Shown piece by piece: positions 6,934 through 15,454 of a stretch of DNA of 64,000 bases (positions are counted from its first letter, which is position 1; every line of letters starts with the position of its first letter). The notes under the pieces were generated by a model. The model had not been told where the DNA came from and did no database searches. It saw only the letters and a list, made by a program, of their open reading frames with translations. The stretch spans positions 372,001 through 436,000 of the forward strand of contig JACKIC010000002.1 in assembly GCA_020638655.1 (NCBI GenBank), read 5' to 3'. This stretch comes from Planctomycetota bacterium (GTDB lineage Bacteria > Planctomycetota > UBA1135 > UBA2386). The position numbers and the translations under genes were made by a program.

Positions 6934-9212
6934 TGCCCAGGCGCAGCCAACGGACCATCCAACGTCGGCTGTCGGTGGCGATCGCGCTGTCGGTGCTGCT
7001 CGCGCTGTGCGTCGTCGGTTCGATCCTGGTGCCGGTGACCTCGTCGCGGCGCATGGACACTCTGGTCACCGACCTGCAGGCGACCGGCCGCATCCTCGCC
7101 CACAACCTCGTGGCGTCGGTCGAGTTCGACGATGCCGGCGACGCGACCAAGATCCTGGCCTCGCTGAACGCCAAGCCGTCGGTGGTGCGCGCGTGGATCG
7201 TGCGCGGCGACTCGGTGTGGGCCCAATACGGAGGCACGCCCGCCGACTGGGCGCCGGTGGCGCGCGACGGCGAGGTCGACGGGCGCCTCTACTTCACCAC
7301 CGAGATCGTGCGCGTCGGCGCGGCGCACTACGAACTGGTGCTCGCCGACGACCTCTCGGGCTACCGCACCGGCTTCTGGCTCGACGTCGCGATCCTGCTC
7401 GGCACCATGCTGGTGGCGTTCGGTGCGCTGATCTTCCTGACCGGCCGCCTCGCCAAGCGCATCTCGCGGCCGCTCAGCGAGCTCGCGCAGCACGCCCAGC
7501 GGCTGTCGAACGACGAGCGCTACGCGGCGCGCATCGCGACCGAGGAGGGCGGGGAGATCGGCACGCTGTTCAGCGCCTTCGCGCAAATGCTCGCGGGCAT
7601 CCGGGCGCGCGACACGGCCCTGCTCGAGGCGCAGGCGCGCGCCGAGGCGCGCGCGGCCGAGGCCGAGCGTGCGCGCGAGGACCTGGCGATCAGTCTGCAC
7701 AGCATCGCCGACGCGTTCCTCGCGTGTGACGCCGAGGGGCTGGTGACGCGCATGAACCCGGTGGCCGAGGAGCTCACCGGGTGGAGCTCGGGGCAGGCCA
7801 TCGGGCGGCCGATCGACGAGGTCTACCGCGTGCTCGACCTGCAGGGCGAACAGCCGCTCGAGGCGGCGGGGCGCGCGGTGTTGTCGCTGCGCGGCGAACT
7901 CGCCGGCAACGCCGCGGCGCTGCTGGTGGCGCGCGACGGCCGGCGCACGCCGGTGTCCGACCACGCCGCGCCGATCCTCGACCATCGCGGCGCGGTGGTG
8001 GGGGCGGTGCTGGTGGCGCGCGACATGCGCGAGCAGTTCGAGCTCGAGGAGCGGCTGCGGCAGGGTCAGAAGATGGAGGCGATCGGCCAGCTCGCGGGCG
8101 GCGTCGCGCACGACTTCAACAACCTGCTGACCGGCATCCTCGGCTACGTCGACATGATCGAGGCGCGGCTCGGTCACGGCGCGGCGATCGGCGGCGAGGT
8201 GCAGGGCCACCTGCACGGGATCCGCAACGCCGCGGAGCGCGCCGCCGACCTGACCGGCCAGCTCTTGGCGTTCTCGCGGCGCGGCCGCCTCAAGCGCGAG
8301 CCCGTCGACGTGCACGGACTGCTGCGCGCCACGGCCGGGATCCTGCAGCACACGATCGGGCCCAAGATCACCCTCCAGATGGAGCTGCGGGCGCAGCACC
8401 CGGTCGTGGTCGGCGACGCGAGCCAGCTGCAGAGCGCGTTCCTCAACCTCGGCGTGAACGCGCGCGACGCGATGCCGGGCGGCGGCGTACTCACCTTCGC
8501 GACGCGCGATCTCGCTGACGACGAGGTGGTGCCGAAGGACGGCGAGCAGGCGTCGGGTCACCTCGAGCTGCAGGTGCAGGACACCGGCGTGGGCATCGAG
8601 GCGCACCTGCTCGACAAGATCTTCGAGCCGTTCTTCACCACCAAGAAGCTCGGCGAGGGCACGGGCCTGGGCCTGGCCGCGGTCTACGGCACGATGGAGT
8701 CGCACCACGGATCGGTGCGCGTGCAGAGCGCGCCCGGCGTCGGCACGACCTTCACCTGCGTGCTGCCGACGGTCGCGTCGCCCGCGGCCATGGCCGTGCC
8801 GGCGCCGGCGCGACCGGTCGAGGCGCCCGCGGCGTCCCGGTTGGTGTTGGTCGCCGACGACGAGGAGATGCTGCGGCGGGTGGCCGAGAACCTGCTGCGC
8901 CGGCTGGGGTGCGAGGTGCTGCTCGCGAACAACGGCGCGGAGGCGCTGCAGCTGTTCGAGCTGCGTCATTCGGAGCTGTCGCTGGTGCTGATGGACGTGC
9001 ACATGCCCGAGCTCGACGGGCAGGAGGCCTACGTGCGCATGCGCGAGATCGACCCGGCCGTGCCGATCCTGATGACGACGGGGTCGTCGATCGAGCCCGG
9101 CTCGTTCCGCGGCGCGGGTTCGGAGAACTTCGTGCAGAAGCCCTACACGTTCGCGAGCCTGACCAGCGCGGTCGAGCGGCTGCTCGAGGGCGGCTCGCGC
9201 GCGGCGCCGTGA
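6933..9212 (+). CDS. Hybrid sensor histidine kinase (HAMP-PAS-HisKA-HATPase-REC)
   Basis: This 759-residue membrane kinase has a first membrane helix near residues 13-35 and a periplasmic sensor of about 110 residues resembling CHASE8-type domains. A second helix (149-170), a HAMP linker, a coiled coil (225-255) and a PAS domain (255-365) follow. The HisKA box is G-G-V-A-H-D-F-N-N-L-L with phospho-acceptor His393, and the HATPase domain carries D-T-G-V-G-I and G-T-G-L-G-L motifs. A C-terminal receiver (about 636-755) has its phosphorylatable Asp688 in V-L-M-D-V-H-M-P. It starts at an ATG that overlaps the YfiR stop (TGATG). The output partner is not encoded next door; the next gene is convergent. 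Signal reception probably involves the upstream receptor and YfiR protein. Confidence 0.92.
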   Translation: MPRRSQRTIQRRLSVAIALSVLLALCVVGSILVPVTSSRRMDTLVTDLQATGRILAHNLVASVEFDDAGDATKILASLNAKPSVVRAWIVRGDSVWAQYGGTPADWAPVARDGEVDGRLYFTTEIVRVGAAHYELVLADDLSGYRTGFWLDVAILLGTMLVAFGALIFLTGRLAKRISRPLSELAQHAQRLSNDERYAARIATEEGGEIGTLFSAFAQMLAGIRARDTALLEAQARAEARAAEAERAREDLAISLHSIADAFLACDAEGLVTRMNPVAEELTGWSSGQAIGRPIDEVYRVLDLQGEQPLEAAGRAVLSLRGELAGNAAALLVARDGRRTPVSDHAAPILDHRGAVVGAVLVARDMREQFELEERLRQGQKMEAIGQLAGGVAHDFNNLLTGILGYVDMIEARLGHGAAIGGEVQGHLHGIRNAAERAADLTGQLLAFSRRGRLKREPVDVHGLLRATAGILQHTIGPKITLQMELRAQHPVVVGDASQLQSAFLNLGVNARDAMPGGGVLTFATRDLADDEVVPKDGEQASGHLELQVQDTGVGIEAHLLDKIFEPFFTTKKLGEGTGLGLAAVYGTMESHHGSVRVQSAPGVGTTFTCVLPTVASPAAMAVPAPARPVEAPAASRLVLVADDEEMLRRVAENLLRRLGCEVLLANNGAEALQLFELRHSELSLVLMDVHMPELDGQEAYVRMREIDPAVPILMTTGSSIEPGSFRGAGSENFVQKPYTFASLTSAVERLLEGGSRAAP

Positions 9213-9222
9213 CGCAGCTGCG

Positions 9223-9771
9223 TCAGCCGGCGTCGCCGAACGTCTTGCCGCAGCCGGCGCAGAAGCGCGCATCGGCGTCGTTCTCGTGACCGCAGTCGGC
9301 GCAGGTCGCGCCCTGCAGCGACGCGCCGCACTGGTCGCAGAACTTCGCGCCGGCGTCGTGCTCGTTGCCGCAGCCGGGGCAGCGTTCGGCGCCGCGCGCG
9401 CCGGCCAGCCCTGCTGCGAGGGCGCTGCCGAGCGCGTGCACGCCGGGGCGGACCTCGTCGGCGACGTAGTTGAAGGTGTCGGTGGCCACGGGTGCGGTCT
9501 CGCCGGCGGTGTAGCGAGCGATCGCGCCCAGGTAGGCGAACTTGAGCAGCGCGGTGCCCACGCCGAGCAGAGGCAGGCCGACGAACGCGCACCAGAAGTA
9601 CTGCGGCGGGCCGCTCATCGTCGCCATCGACCCGATGAACGAGACCACACCGATCGCCGTGAACACGCCGCCGACCGCGGTCAGCAGGATGCCGAGGATG
9701 CGCAGGCCGGTGCGTTGCGCGCGGTGGCCGGGGTTGATCCGGCCGGCGCCGGTGCGGTGACGATTGCGCAT
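9223..9771 (-). CDS. Two-helix membrane protein with C-terminal double zinc ribbons
   Basis: The 182-residue protein has a basic N-terminus, two membrane helices (about residues 22-48 and 62-85) and a linker. Two consecutive zinc ribbons occupy the C-terminus: C-P-G-C-G ... F-C-D-Q-C-G and C-A-D-C-G ... F-C-A-G-C-G, eight Cys in all. Such ribbons (DZANK/zinc-ribbon type) are found in many membrane-associated bacterial proteins of unknown role. It is convergent with the hybrid kinase, 10 bp from its stop. A TACGAT hexamer ends 6 nt before the ATG, suggesting a leaderless message. No function is claimed. Confidence 0.75.
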   Translation of the reverse strand: MRNRHRTGAGRINPGHRAQRTGLRILGILLTAVGGVFTAIGVVSFIGSMATMSGPPQYFWCAFVGLPLLGVGTALLKFAYLGAIARYTAGETAPVATDTFNYVADEVRPGVHALGSALAAGLAGARGAERCPGCGNEHDAGAKFCDQCGASLQGATCADCGHENDADARFCAGCGKTFGDAG

Positions 9772-9777
9772 GGCGGC

Positions 9778-9783
9778 ATCGTA
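9778..9783 (-). promoter_or_regulatory. -10-like hexamer for zinc-ribbon membrane protein
   Basis: TACGAT on the minus strand, 6 nt before the ATG at 9771. That distance would put transcription start at or next to the initiation codon. Confidence 0.45.
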
Positions 9784-9817
9784 GCCGGCGGTCGGCTGCG
9801 TCTGTCGTTCGCGCCGT

Positions 9818-10555
9818 CTAGCCGAACATCGCCAGCCACTCGGCTTCGGACTTCGGCTTGAACACGAAGTTGCTCTTGCGCGTTTCGCCGAGGCTGGCGC
9901 TCGGTTCGGGCGCGTAGAGGTGGCCGGGGTAGAGCGTCGCGTCGTCGGGCACCTGCGCGAGCTTCTGCGTCAACGACAGGTACAGCTGGCGCGGATCGCC
10001 GCCGGGCAGGTCGGTGCGGCCGCAGCCCTGCAGGAACAGCGTGTCGCCGGCGACCAGCCGGTTCTGCACCAAGAAGCACTGTGAGCCCGGCGTGTGTCCC
10101 GGCGTGTGGATCAGCTGGATCGGGATCGCGCCGACCTGCAGCACGTCGCCGCTGTCGTGCAACTGCAGGTCGCTGTCGCTGCAGCCCGTGATGCGCTTGA
10201 TCCACGGCGCCTCCTCGCGCTGCGCGTGCACCTTGCACGGGCACCGGGTCAGCAGCTCCTTCACGCCCTGCAGCTCGTGGCCGTACATGTCGCCGCCGAC
10301 GTGGTCGGGGTGATAGTGCGTGGCCAGCGCGCCGGTGACCCGCATGCCGTCCTGCTCACACTTGGACACCAGCTCGCCGACCGCGTAACACGGGTCGACC
10401 AGCACGACCTCCCCCGTTTCCTTGTCGCCGATCGCGTAGACGAAGTTGGCCATCTGGCCGGCGATCGGATCGGCGACCGCGAAGTCCCGTCCGGCGAGCC
10501 ACTGTCGAAAATACAGACGGTCCTCAAGCGAGGGGGTGGGGTCGTGCCGATTCAT
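9818..10555 (-). CDS. Metallo-beta-lactamase-fold hydrolase (glyoxalase II-like)
   Basis: The 245-residue cytoplasmic protein carries the metal-binding motif T-H-Y-H-P-D-H near residue 85, a later H-T-P-G-H-T-P-G-S segment, the G-D-T-L-F bridging Asp, and Y-P-G-H near the end. This is the full set of ligands for a dinuclear metal site. Family members hydrolyse thioesters such as S-lactoylglutathione or oxidise sulfur compounds (persulfide dioxygenase branch). The long insert before H-T-P-G-H keeps me from choosing. The ATG at 10555 was chosen; a TACCAT hexamer lies 12 nt upstream. It is divergent from the large lipoprotein gene with almost no intergenic space, depending on that gene's start. 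Confidence 0.85.
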   Translation of the reverse strand: MNRHDPTPSLEDRLYFRQWLAGRDFAVADPIAGQMANFVYAIGDKETGEVVLVDPCYAVGELVSKCEQDGMRVTGALATHYHPDHVGGDMYGHELQGVKELLTRCPCKVHAQREEAPWIKRITGCSDSDLQLHDSGDVLQVGAIPIQLIHTPGHTPGSQCFLVQNRLVAGDTLFLQGCGRTDLPGGDPRQLYLSLTQKLAQVPDDATLYPGHLYAPEPSASLGETRKSNFVFKPKSEAEWLAMFG

Positions 10556-10558
10556 GCG

Positions 10559-13500
10559 ATGGCAAGGATGGTACGGCGACCTTCTCGAATCACCTGCAAA
10601 ACACCGCCGCGCGCTCGGCGGGCCGGCGCCGTCGTGCGACTGCTGGCCTGCGCGGTGCTGTTCGGCTGCGTGGGGCCTGGCGGCAACAAGCCCGCGACGG
10701 TCGCGGCCGGACCGCTCGCCGAGCTGTTCGCGGGCCGCACCGTGTTGGTCGGTGAACTGGCGCCGGCCCAGCCGCTGCCCGAACTTGCCCCGGGTGCGAC
10801 GGTGGTGGTGCTCAGCGCCCAGCCGCGCAGCAGCGGGTCGTGGCTCGACGAGGCGCAGCGCACGGCGCTGGCCGGGTTCGTCGCTGCGGGCGGGCGCCTG
10901 TGCCTGTTCGGTCACGCGGCGTCGCTCGCGACCGAGTTGGGCATCGAGAGCGAGTGGCCCGAACGCAGCTCCTTCCGCTGGGGTTTCGACCGCCGCACCG
11001 CGATCGGGCGCGCCCGTCTCGGCGTGCAGGTGGTCTCGGGGCGGGTGCCCGAGTGGTTCGACGGGCTGGGCGCGTCCGCGCAGGACGAGCACACCTTCCA
11101 CCTGGTCGCGCGGCAGCCGTGCGACGTACCGATCTGCACGTGGAGCCAGGGCGCGCCGCAGCGCGGCGAGGTGCTCGCGGTGCTCGCCGTCGAACTCGAC
11201 GGTCGCGCCGTGGCGTCGCAGGCGCCCGCGGTGGTGCGCTGGTCGCACGGTCGCGGCGCCGTCGTCGCGGTCGGGCTCGGGCCGGACCTCGGCAGCGCCG
11301 ACGCCACGATCGCCGCGAACGCGGCGCAGTTCGTGCGCAACGTGGTCGCGCGCGCCGGCGAGCCCGGGCAGCCGCCGCTGGTGATGCTCGGCGTGCCGCC
11401 GACGCGCGTGGCGGCGGCGGCGCCGGTGGCGATGGACCTCGGCGCGCGCGAGGTGCCGGCCGCGCCGCAGTTGGCGCACTGGGGCTGGCAGGCGGCGCTC
11501 GCGCCGGCCGACGACGACACCCAGGCGCGCCCCTACGCCGAACTGATCGACGATGTGTTGTTGCCCAGCTGGCAGGCCGGCGCAGACCTGCTCGAGGTCG
11601 GTCTGGGGCAACGCGACCGCGGCGCGCCGCTGGCGTGGCGCGAGGGCGACCGCCTCAAGCCGCCGTCGTCCTGGCGCGGCGGCGCGTTCTGGCCGCAATG
11701 GACGACCCGCACCCTCGGCGACCTCGCCGCGGAGGCGCACGCCCGCGGCGTGCTGCTGCAGGCGGCGGTCGATCCGTTGCCGGTCGGCGATCGCGTCGAG
11801 GAGCGGCTCGTGGCGCTGCGCTACTTCGCGCGTGAACTCGCCGATCTGCGCCGCCTCGGGGCGCGTGCGCTCGACGGTCTGGGGGTGCGCGACTGGTGGC
11901 CCGACACTTCGGGGCTCGGCGTGGCGATGGTTCAGGACTTCCAGCCCGGGGCATATCTCTACAGCGCGGGCGAACTCACGCCGACGTTCGCGGGCGCCCT
12001 GCGCGCGCTCGACGCCGACGACGGCGCCCCCGCGGGGCTGCCGTTCGCGGGCATCTCGGCGCGCTGGCGCGACGGGTTCCCGGCTGCCGAGTTCCCGCTG
12101 GGGGTGCTCGACGCGCGCGCTTCGCGGCCCGCGGCGCTGGTGCCGTACGACGTGCCGGCCGGCGGCAGCGCGCCCGACTGGCTGGTCGCGCAGATCAATC
12201 ACTTCGTGCGGTCGCGACGCGACCAGGGTGCAGCGCTGTGGTGGCGCGCCCACGACCCCGCGACGCTCGGGCCGCAGACGGCCGCCTACGTGCAGGGGCT
12301 GTCGATGGAGCCGCTGCGGGCGGCGGTGGCGATGCCGCTCGCCGCGACGGGCGCCGGCGGCCTGCGTGCCGCCGCGGCCGAACTGCTCGACGAGGTGCAG
12401 AGCGGCTTCGGCGCCGAACTGCCCGCGCCCGCGGCCGTGCACGTGCTGCAGAACAACTGGCTGCGCCTGGTCGGCAGCGGCGGCGGGCTGCTGTTCGATC
12501 CGAGCGGCATGGCGCGCTTTCAGCCCGGTGAGCCGGCGGTGCTCAGCGCCGGCCTGCTGCGCACGCGGCTGTTCGGCGGGCGGCCGAACGGCGACGCGCT
12601 GCGCACCACGAAGCAGGACTTCCTCGCCGCGGGCACGCGCGGCGCGGGTGGCTACGGCAGCACGTCGGGCATCGGCGGCGCGCGCGCCGAGGATCGGCGG
12701 CTGCCGGCGGTGCTGGCCTTCGGCGCGGCGCCGCAGTGGCCGCAGCGCGTCGCGATCGAGTGCGAGCTGGACACCGGCTACCACGAACTCGAGTTGGTGC
12801 TGCGCGGCGTGCAGGGGCGCGGCCTGTGCGCGGTCCGGCTCGACGACGTGCTGCTGCGCTGCGTGCCGTTCCGCACCGGCGAGCGCCTGGCGATCGTCAC
12901 CGTGCCCGTGCACGTGGCCAGACCCGGGCTCCGGCAGCTGTCGCTGACCGTGCTCGAAGGCGGCAGCGTCGGCATCGACCGCATGCAGCTGGTGCGCCGC
13001 GGCGACGTCGGCGCCGAAGCCGAGGTCGTCGTGCCGGCCGGCAGCGTCGCCTCACTCGCCGAGCGCTCGGCGTCGAGCTACCACGCCGAGCGCCTCGAGT
13101 TCACGATGCTCGCCGACATGCCCGGCCTGCTGATGCGCGTGCACTGCGACCGCGCCGTGCGCAGCCTGCAGGTGGAGCGCACCCTGTCGTTGCCGGGCTA
13201 CACGCGGTTGCTGCGCAGCAGCGCCGGCGAGCGCGCGGACGCCCTGCGCGGCCCGTTCGTGCTGCGCGCCGCGGACCTCGCGCTGCCCGACCTGGTGGTC
13301 GCGCCGCTGCTGCTGGCGCGCTACGACCGCTTCCGCTTCGGCGCCGAGGGATTGCAGATGCTGAGCGCGCCGGAGCCCGGCGCCGAGGCGCGCGTCGGCT
13401 TCCTGCTGGTCGGCCGCGACGACAGCGAACGGGTGCTGGGGCAGGCGCGGCGTCTGTTCGCCGCGCTCGACCAGCCGCTCGCGCTCGACCTCGGCGCCAC

Positions 13501-14236
13501 CGGTGAGGCCAGCCTGTCGCCCGAGCTGCCGTTCGCGTGGACGCAGCTGCTGCGGCTCGAAGCGGGCGTGCGCACGCCGTTCGCGGTGCGCGAGAACGGC
13601 TGGTGGACGTGGCGCGGCGCGCAACCGGCCGACGACGGCGGCGTCTGGCTGCGCGTCGTGCACGTGCCCGGCGACACCGTGCAGGTGGTGGGCGGGCCGA
13701 CCCTGCTGGCGCGCACGCGGCCCGGCCCCGGTTCGCGCGCGGTGCTGGCGCTGCGGGACGTGTCGTCGTCCGCGGCGGTGGTGCGCGTGCTGCAGCCGAG
13801 CCGGCTGGTGCCGCCGAGCGTCGTGTTCGCGGCCGACTTCGACGAGGTCTACGTCGACGGCGCGCCGTGGGCGCACTTCGACGGCAACACCGTGTTCCTG
13901 CCCGACGTGCCCGGCATCTACGCGGTGAAGACCCGGCAGCACGGCGGCGGCGTCGGCGTGCACGTGCGCCGCACGGCCGCGCCGCTGCGCCGCTGCGCCT
14001 TCGACCCGCGCAGCAGACAGCTGCTGCTGAGCACCGCGCTGGACCCCGCGCGCCCGCCGGAGCTGCCCTACACCGCGGTCCTGACCGGGCCGCGTCCCAC
14101 GCGCGTCGACAACGGCGAGGTCCTCGACGACGCCGAACTGCGTCACGCCGACGCCGAGACGCGCGCCCAGGCCCTCGCCGGCGGCGTGGTCATCCGATTC
14201 CGCAGCGGCATCACCAAGGTGCACTATGGCGAATGA
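10559..14236 (+). CDS. Very large lipoprotein, unknown function
   Basis: This open frame of up to 1,225 residues encodes a protein with an N-terminal signal ending in the lipobox L-F-G-C, so it is probably lipid-anchored. Residues about 60-280 look like a Rossmann or GATase-type alpha/beta domain (G-A-T-V-V-V-L-S-A-Q-P, F-V-A-A-G-G-R-L). Residues about 310-520 look like a TIM-barrel hydrolase core (A-G-A-D-L-L-E-V-G-L, L-A-A-E-A-H-A-R-G-V-L-L-Q-A-A-V-D-P). The remainder is long and beta-rich. I do not recognise a family. The start is uncertain: ATG 10559, ATG 10568 and GTG 10634 are in frame. GTG 10634 gives the shortest lipoprotein signal and leaves room for the divergent promoter. The last 11 bp overlap the next gene, indicating co-translation. 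Confidence 0.75.
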   Translation: MARMVRRPSRITCKTPPRARRAGAVVRLLACAVLFGCVGPGGNKPATVAAGPLAELFAGRTVLVGELAPAQPLPELAPGATVVVLSAQPRSSGSWLDEAQRTALAGFVAAGGRLCLFGHAASLATELGIESEWPERSSFRWGFDRRTAIGRARLGVQVVSGRVPEWFDGLGASAQDEHTFHLVARQPCDVPICTWSQGAPQRGEVLAVLAVELDGRAVASQAPAVVRWSHGRGAVVAVGLGPDLGSADATIAANAAQFVRNVVARAGEPGQPPLVMLGVPPTRVAAAAPVAMDLGAREVPAAPQLAHWGWQAALAPADDDTQARPYAELIDDVLLPSWQAGADLLEVGLGQRDRGAPLAWREGDRLKPPSSWRGGAFWPQWTTRTLGDLAAEAHARGVLLQAAVDPLPVGDRVEERLVALRYFARELADLRRLGARALDGLGVRDWWPDTSGLGVAMVQDFQPGAYLYSAGELTPTFAGALRALDADDGAPAGLPFAGISARWRDGFPAAEFPLGVLDARASRPAALVPYDVPAGGSAPDWLVAQINHFVRSRRDQGAALWWRAHDPATLGPQTAAYVQGLSMEPLRAAVAMPLAATGAGGLRAAAAELLDEVQSGFGAELPAPAAVHVLQNNWLRLVGSGGGLLFDPSGMARFQPGEPAVLSAGLLRTRLFGGRPNGDALRTTKQDFLAAGTRGAGGYGSTSGIGGARAEDRRLPAVLAFGAAPQWPQRVAIECELDTGYHELELVLRGVQGRGLCAVRLDDVLLRCVPFRTGERLAIVTVPVHVARPGLRQLSLTVLEGGSVGIDRMQLVRRGDVGAEAEVVVPAGSVASLAERSASSYHAERLEFTMLADMPGLLMRVHCDRAVRSLQVERTLSLPGYTRLLRSSAGERADALRGPFVLRAADLALPDLVVAPLLLARYDRFRFGAEGLQMLSAPEPGAEARVGFLLVGRDDSERVLGQARRLFAALDQPLALDLGATGEASLSPELPFAWTQLLRLEAGVRTPFAVRENGWWTWRGAQPADDGGVWLRVVHVPGDTVQVVGGPTLLARTRPGPGSRAVLALRDVSSSAAVVRVLQPSRLVPPSVVFAADFDEVYVDGAPWAHFDGNTVFLPDVPGIYAVKTRQHGGGVGVHVRRTAAPLRRCAFDPRSRQLLLSTALDPARPPELPYTAVLTGPRPTRVDNGEVLDDAELRHADAETRAQALAGGVVIRFRSGITKVHYGE
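10568..10573 (-). promoter_or_regulatory. -10-like hexamer for MBL-fold hydrolase
   Basis: TACCAT on the minus strand, 12 nt before the ATG at 10555. It lies inside the possible 5' end of the divergent lipoprotein gene, which argues for that gene starting further in, at 10634. Confidence 0.4.
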
Positions 14237-14750
14237 ACGATCTGGTTGGCTCGTGACCGTGTTGGTGGCGCTCGGCGCCGCGGCGCTCGTGCTCGGGGGG
14301 CGTTCGGCGTGGCCGAGTCCGCTCGAGGAGGGCCCGATCCACGAGGGGCCGACCCTCGGGCGCCTGCGCGCTGCGGCGGCGGCGGTCGACGCCGCGTGCC
14401 GCACCGGCGACGTCGAGGCCTTCAAGGCGCGCACCACGGCGACGCATCAGCGCTGGCTGCAGCGGCAGCTCGCCGTGGTCGACCGGCAGCTCGACGGGCG
14501 CTCGATCGGCGAACTGATCGCCGACGACGCCTACGGCGACCTGCTGCTGGCCGAGCCGCTGGCCGGCGAGGTCAAGGACGGCCGCGCCGTCGTGGCCGTG
14601 CCGCGGCCGCGCGGCGAGGGCGCGCAGGTGATGACGTTCGTCTGGGACGGGCGGCGCCTGCAGCTCGACGAATCGACGCATTCGCGCGCCGTCACCGACG
14701 CGCGCAGCGCCCGGGCCGCGGTCGATGCGGTGATGCGGCGCGAGCGCTGA
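14226..14750 (+). CDS. Membrane-anchored protein, unknown function
   Basis: The 174-residue protein starts with one hydrophobic segment (residues 8-27), either an uncleaved anchor or a signal peptide. A helical, charged region and a small beta region follow (residues 55-160), resembling NTF2/SnoaL-like lipoprotein domains of the type that counts a short alpha hairpin and then strands. That resemblance is weak. Its ATG lies inside the 3' end of the 1,225-residue lipoprotein gene, overlapping it by 11 bp, so the two are very likely one operon and may work together outside the cytoplasm. Confidence 0.7.
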   Translation: MANERSGWLVTVLVALGAAALVLGGRSAWPSPLEEGPIHEGPTLGRLRAAAAAVDAACRTGDVEAFKARTTATHQRWLQRQLAVVDRQLDGRSIGELIADDAYGDLLLAEPLAGEVKDGRAVVAVPRPRGEGAQVMTFVWDGRRLQLDESTHSRAVTDARSARAAVDAVMRRER

Positions 14751-14772
14751 TCCAATCGGCGCGCGGCCGCGC

Positions 14773-14778
14773 TACGCT
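14773..14778 (+). promoter_or_regulatory. -10-like hexamer for miaE operon
   Basis: TACGCT, 7 nt before the ATG at 14786, predicting a leaderless message. No good -35 is visible. Confidence 0.45.
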
Positions 14779-14785
14779 CGGCGCG

Positions 14786-15454
14786 ATGTCTGCCGAGCAC
14801 GCCGGGCCGTCGGGGTCGTTGTCGTTCGTCACCCCGCCGGGGTGGGCGACGGCGATGTGGGCGCACCGCGCCGAGCTGCTCGTCGAGCAGGCGCACCTCG
14901 AGAAGAAGGCCGCGAGCGCGGCGCTCGCGCTGCTGTTCCGGCTGCCGGCGGGCACCGGCCACGAACGCGCGCTGTCGTCGTTGGCGCGCGAGGAGCTGGT
15001 GCACTTCGAGCGCGCGCTCAAGCTGCTGGCCTCGCGCGGCATCGACTTCGCGCCGCAGCAGCCGAGCATCTACGCCGAGCAGCTCAAGCGCGCGGCGGCG
15101 CGAACGATGCCCGGGCGGCTCGTCGACGAGCTGCTGCTCGGCGCGATCATCGAGGGGCGTTCCTGCGAACGCATGCAGCTGCTGGCGACGGAGTTCGCCG
15201 GCGGCGACGACGAACTGGCCGCGTTCTACGCCGACCTGGTCGCGGCCGAGGCGCGGCACGAGAGCCTCTACCAGCAGATCGCCGCCGACCTCGTCGGCGC
15301 CGACGCGGCGCGGCAGCGCCTCGCGACCCTGGTCGCGCACGAGGCGAGCGTGCTGCGGTCCGCGCCATTCGCGCCGCGGCTGCACGGCGGCCTGCCCGAC
15401 ACCCAGCCCGACACCCAGCCCGACACCCTGCGCGCCGAGGTGGGCGGTGGCTGA
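14786..15454 (+). CDS. miaE: tRNA 2-methylthio-N6-isopentenyladenosine hydroxylase-like protein
   Basis: The 222-residue protein matches the MiaE family, a ferritin-like diiron monooxygenase that hydroxylates the isopentenyl group of ms2i6A37 in tRNA. Visible family features are the E-Q-A-H-L-E-K-K-A-A-S stretch near residue 35, R-E-E-L-V-H-F-E-R-A-L near residue 75, and a third helix with E-x-R-x-E-S-L-Y. Together they provide the Glu/His iron ligands. The C-terminus carries a short tandem repeat: three copies of a 12-bp unit, encoding D-T-Q-P twice and then D-T-L. The next gene, a lipase-like hydrolase, begins 8 bp before its stop. A related class of ferritin-like proteins is the alternative, but the signature is strong. 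Confidence 0.85.
   Translation: MSAEHAGPSGSLSFVTPPGWATAMWAHRAELLVEQAHLEKKAASAALALLFRLPAGTGHERALSSLAREELVHFERALKLLASRGIDFAPQQPSIYAEQLKRAAARTMPGRLVDELLLGAIIEGRSCERMQLLATEFAGGDDELAAFYADLVAAEARHESLYQQIAADLVGADAARQRLATLVAHEASVLRSAPFAPRLHGGLPDTQPDTQPDTLRAEVGGG
15397..15432 (+). repeat. 12-bp tandem repeat, about three copies, in miaE
   Basis: A 12-bp unit that reads cccgacacccag is repeated twice, with a third, degenerate copy, in the 3' end of the miaE-like gene. It keeps the frame and adds D-T-Q-P units to the tail. Probably replication slippage. Confidence 0.7.

Noticed and set aside
3736..9272. Long antisense frames over the receptor and kinase genes
   Set aside because: They have no motif and are dominated by Arg/His/Ala; the opposite strand is clearly coding.
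15397..15432. Possible start of a CRISPR array
   Set aside because: The units are 12-bp, in frame and contiguous without spacers, so this is a coding tandem repeat.
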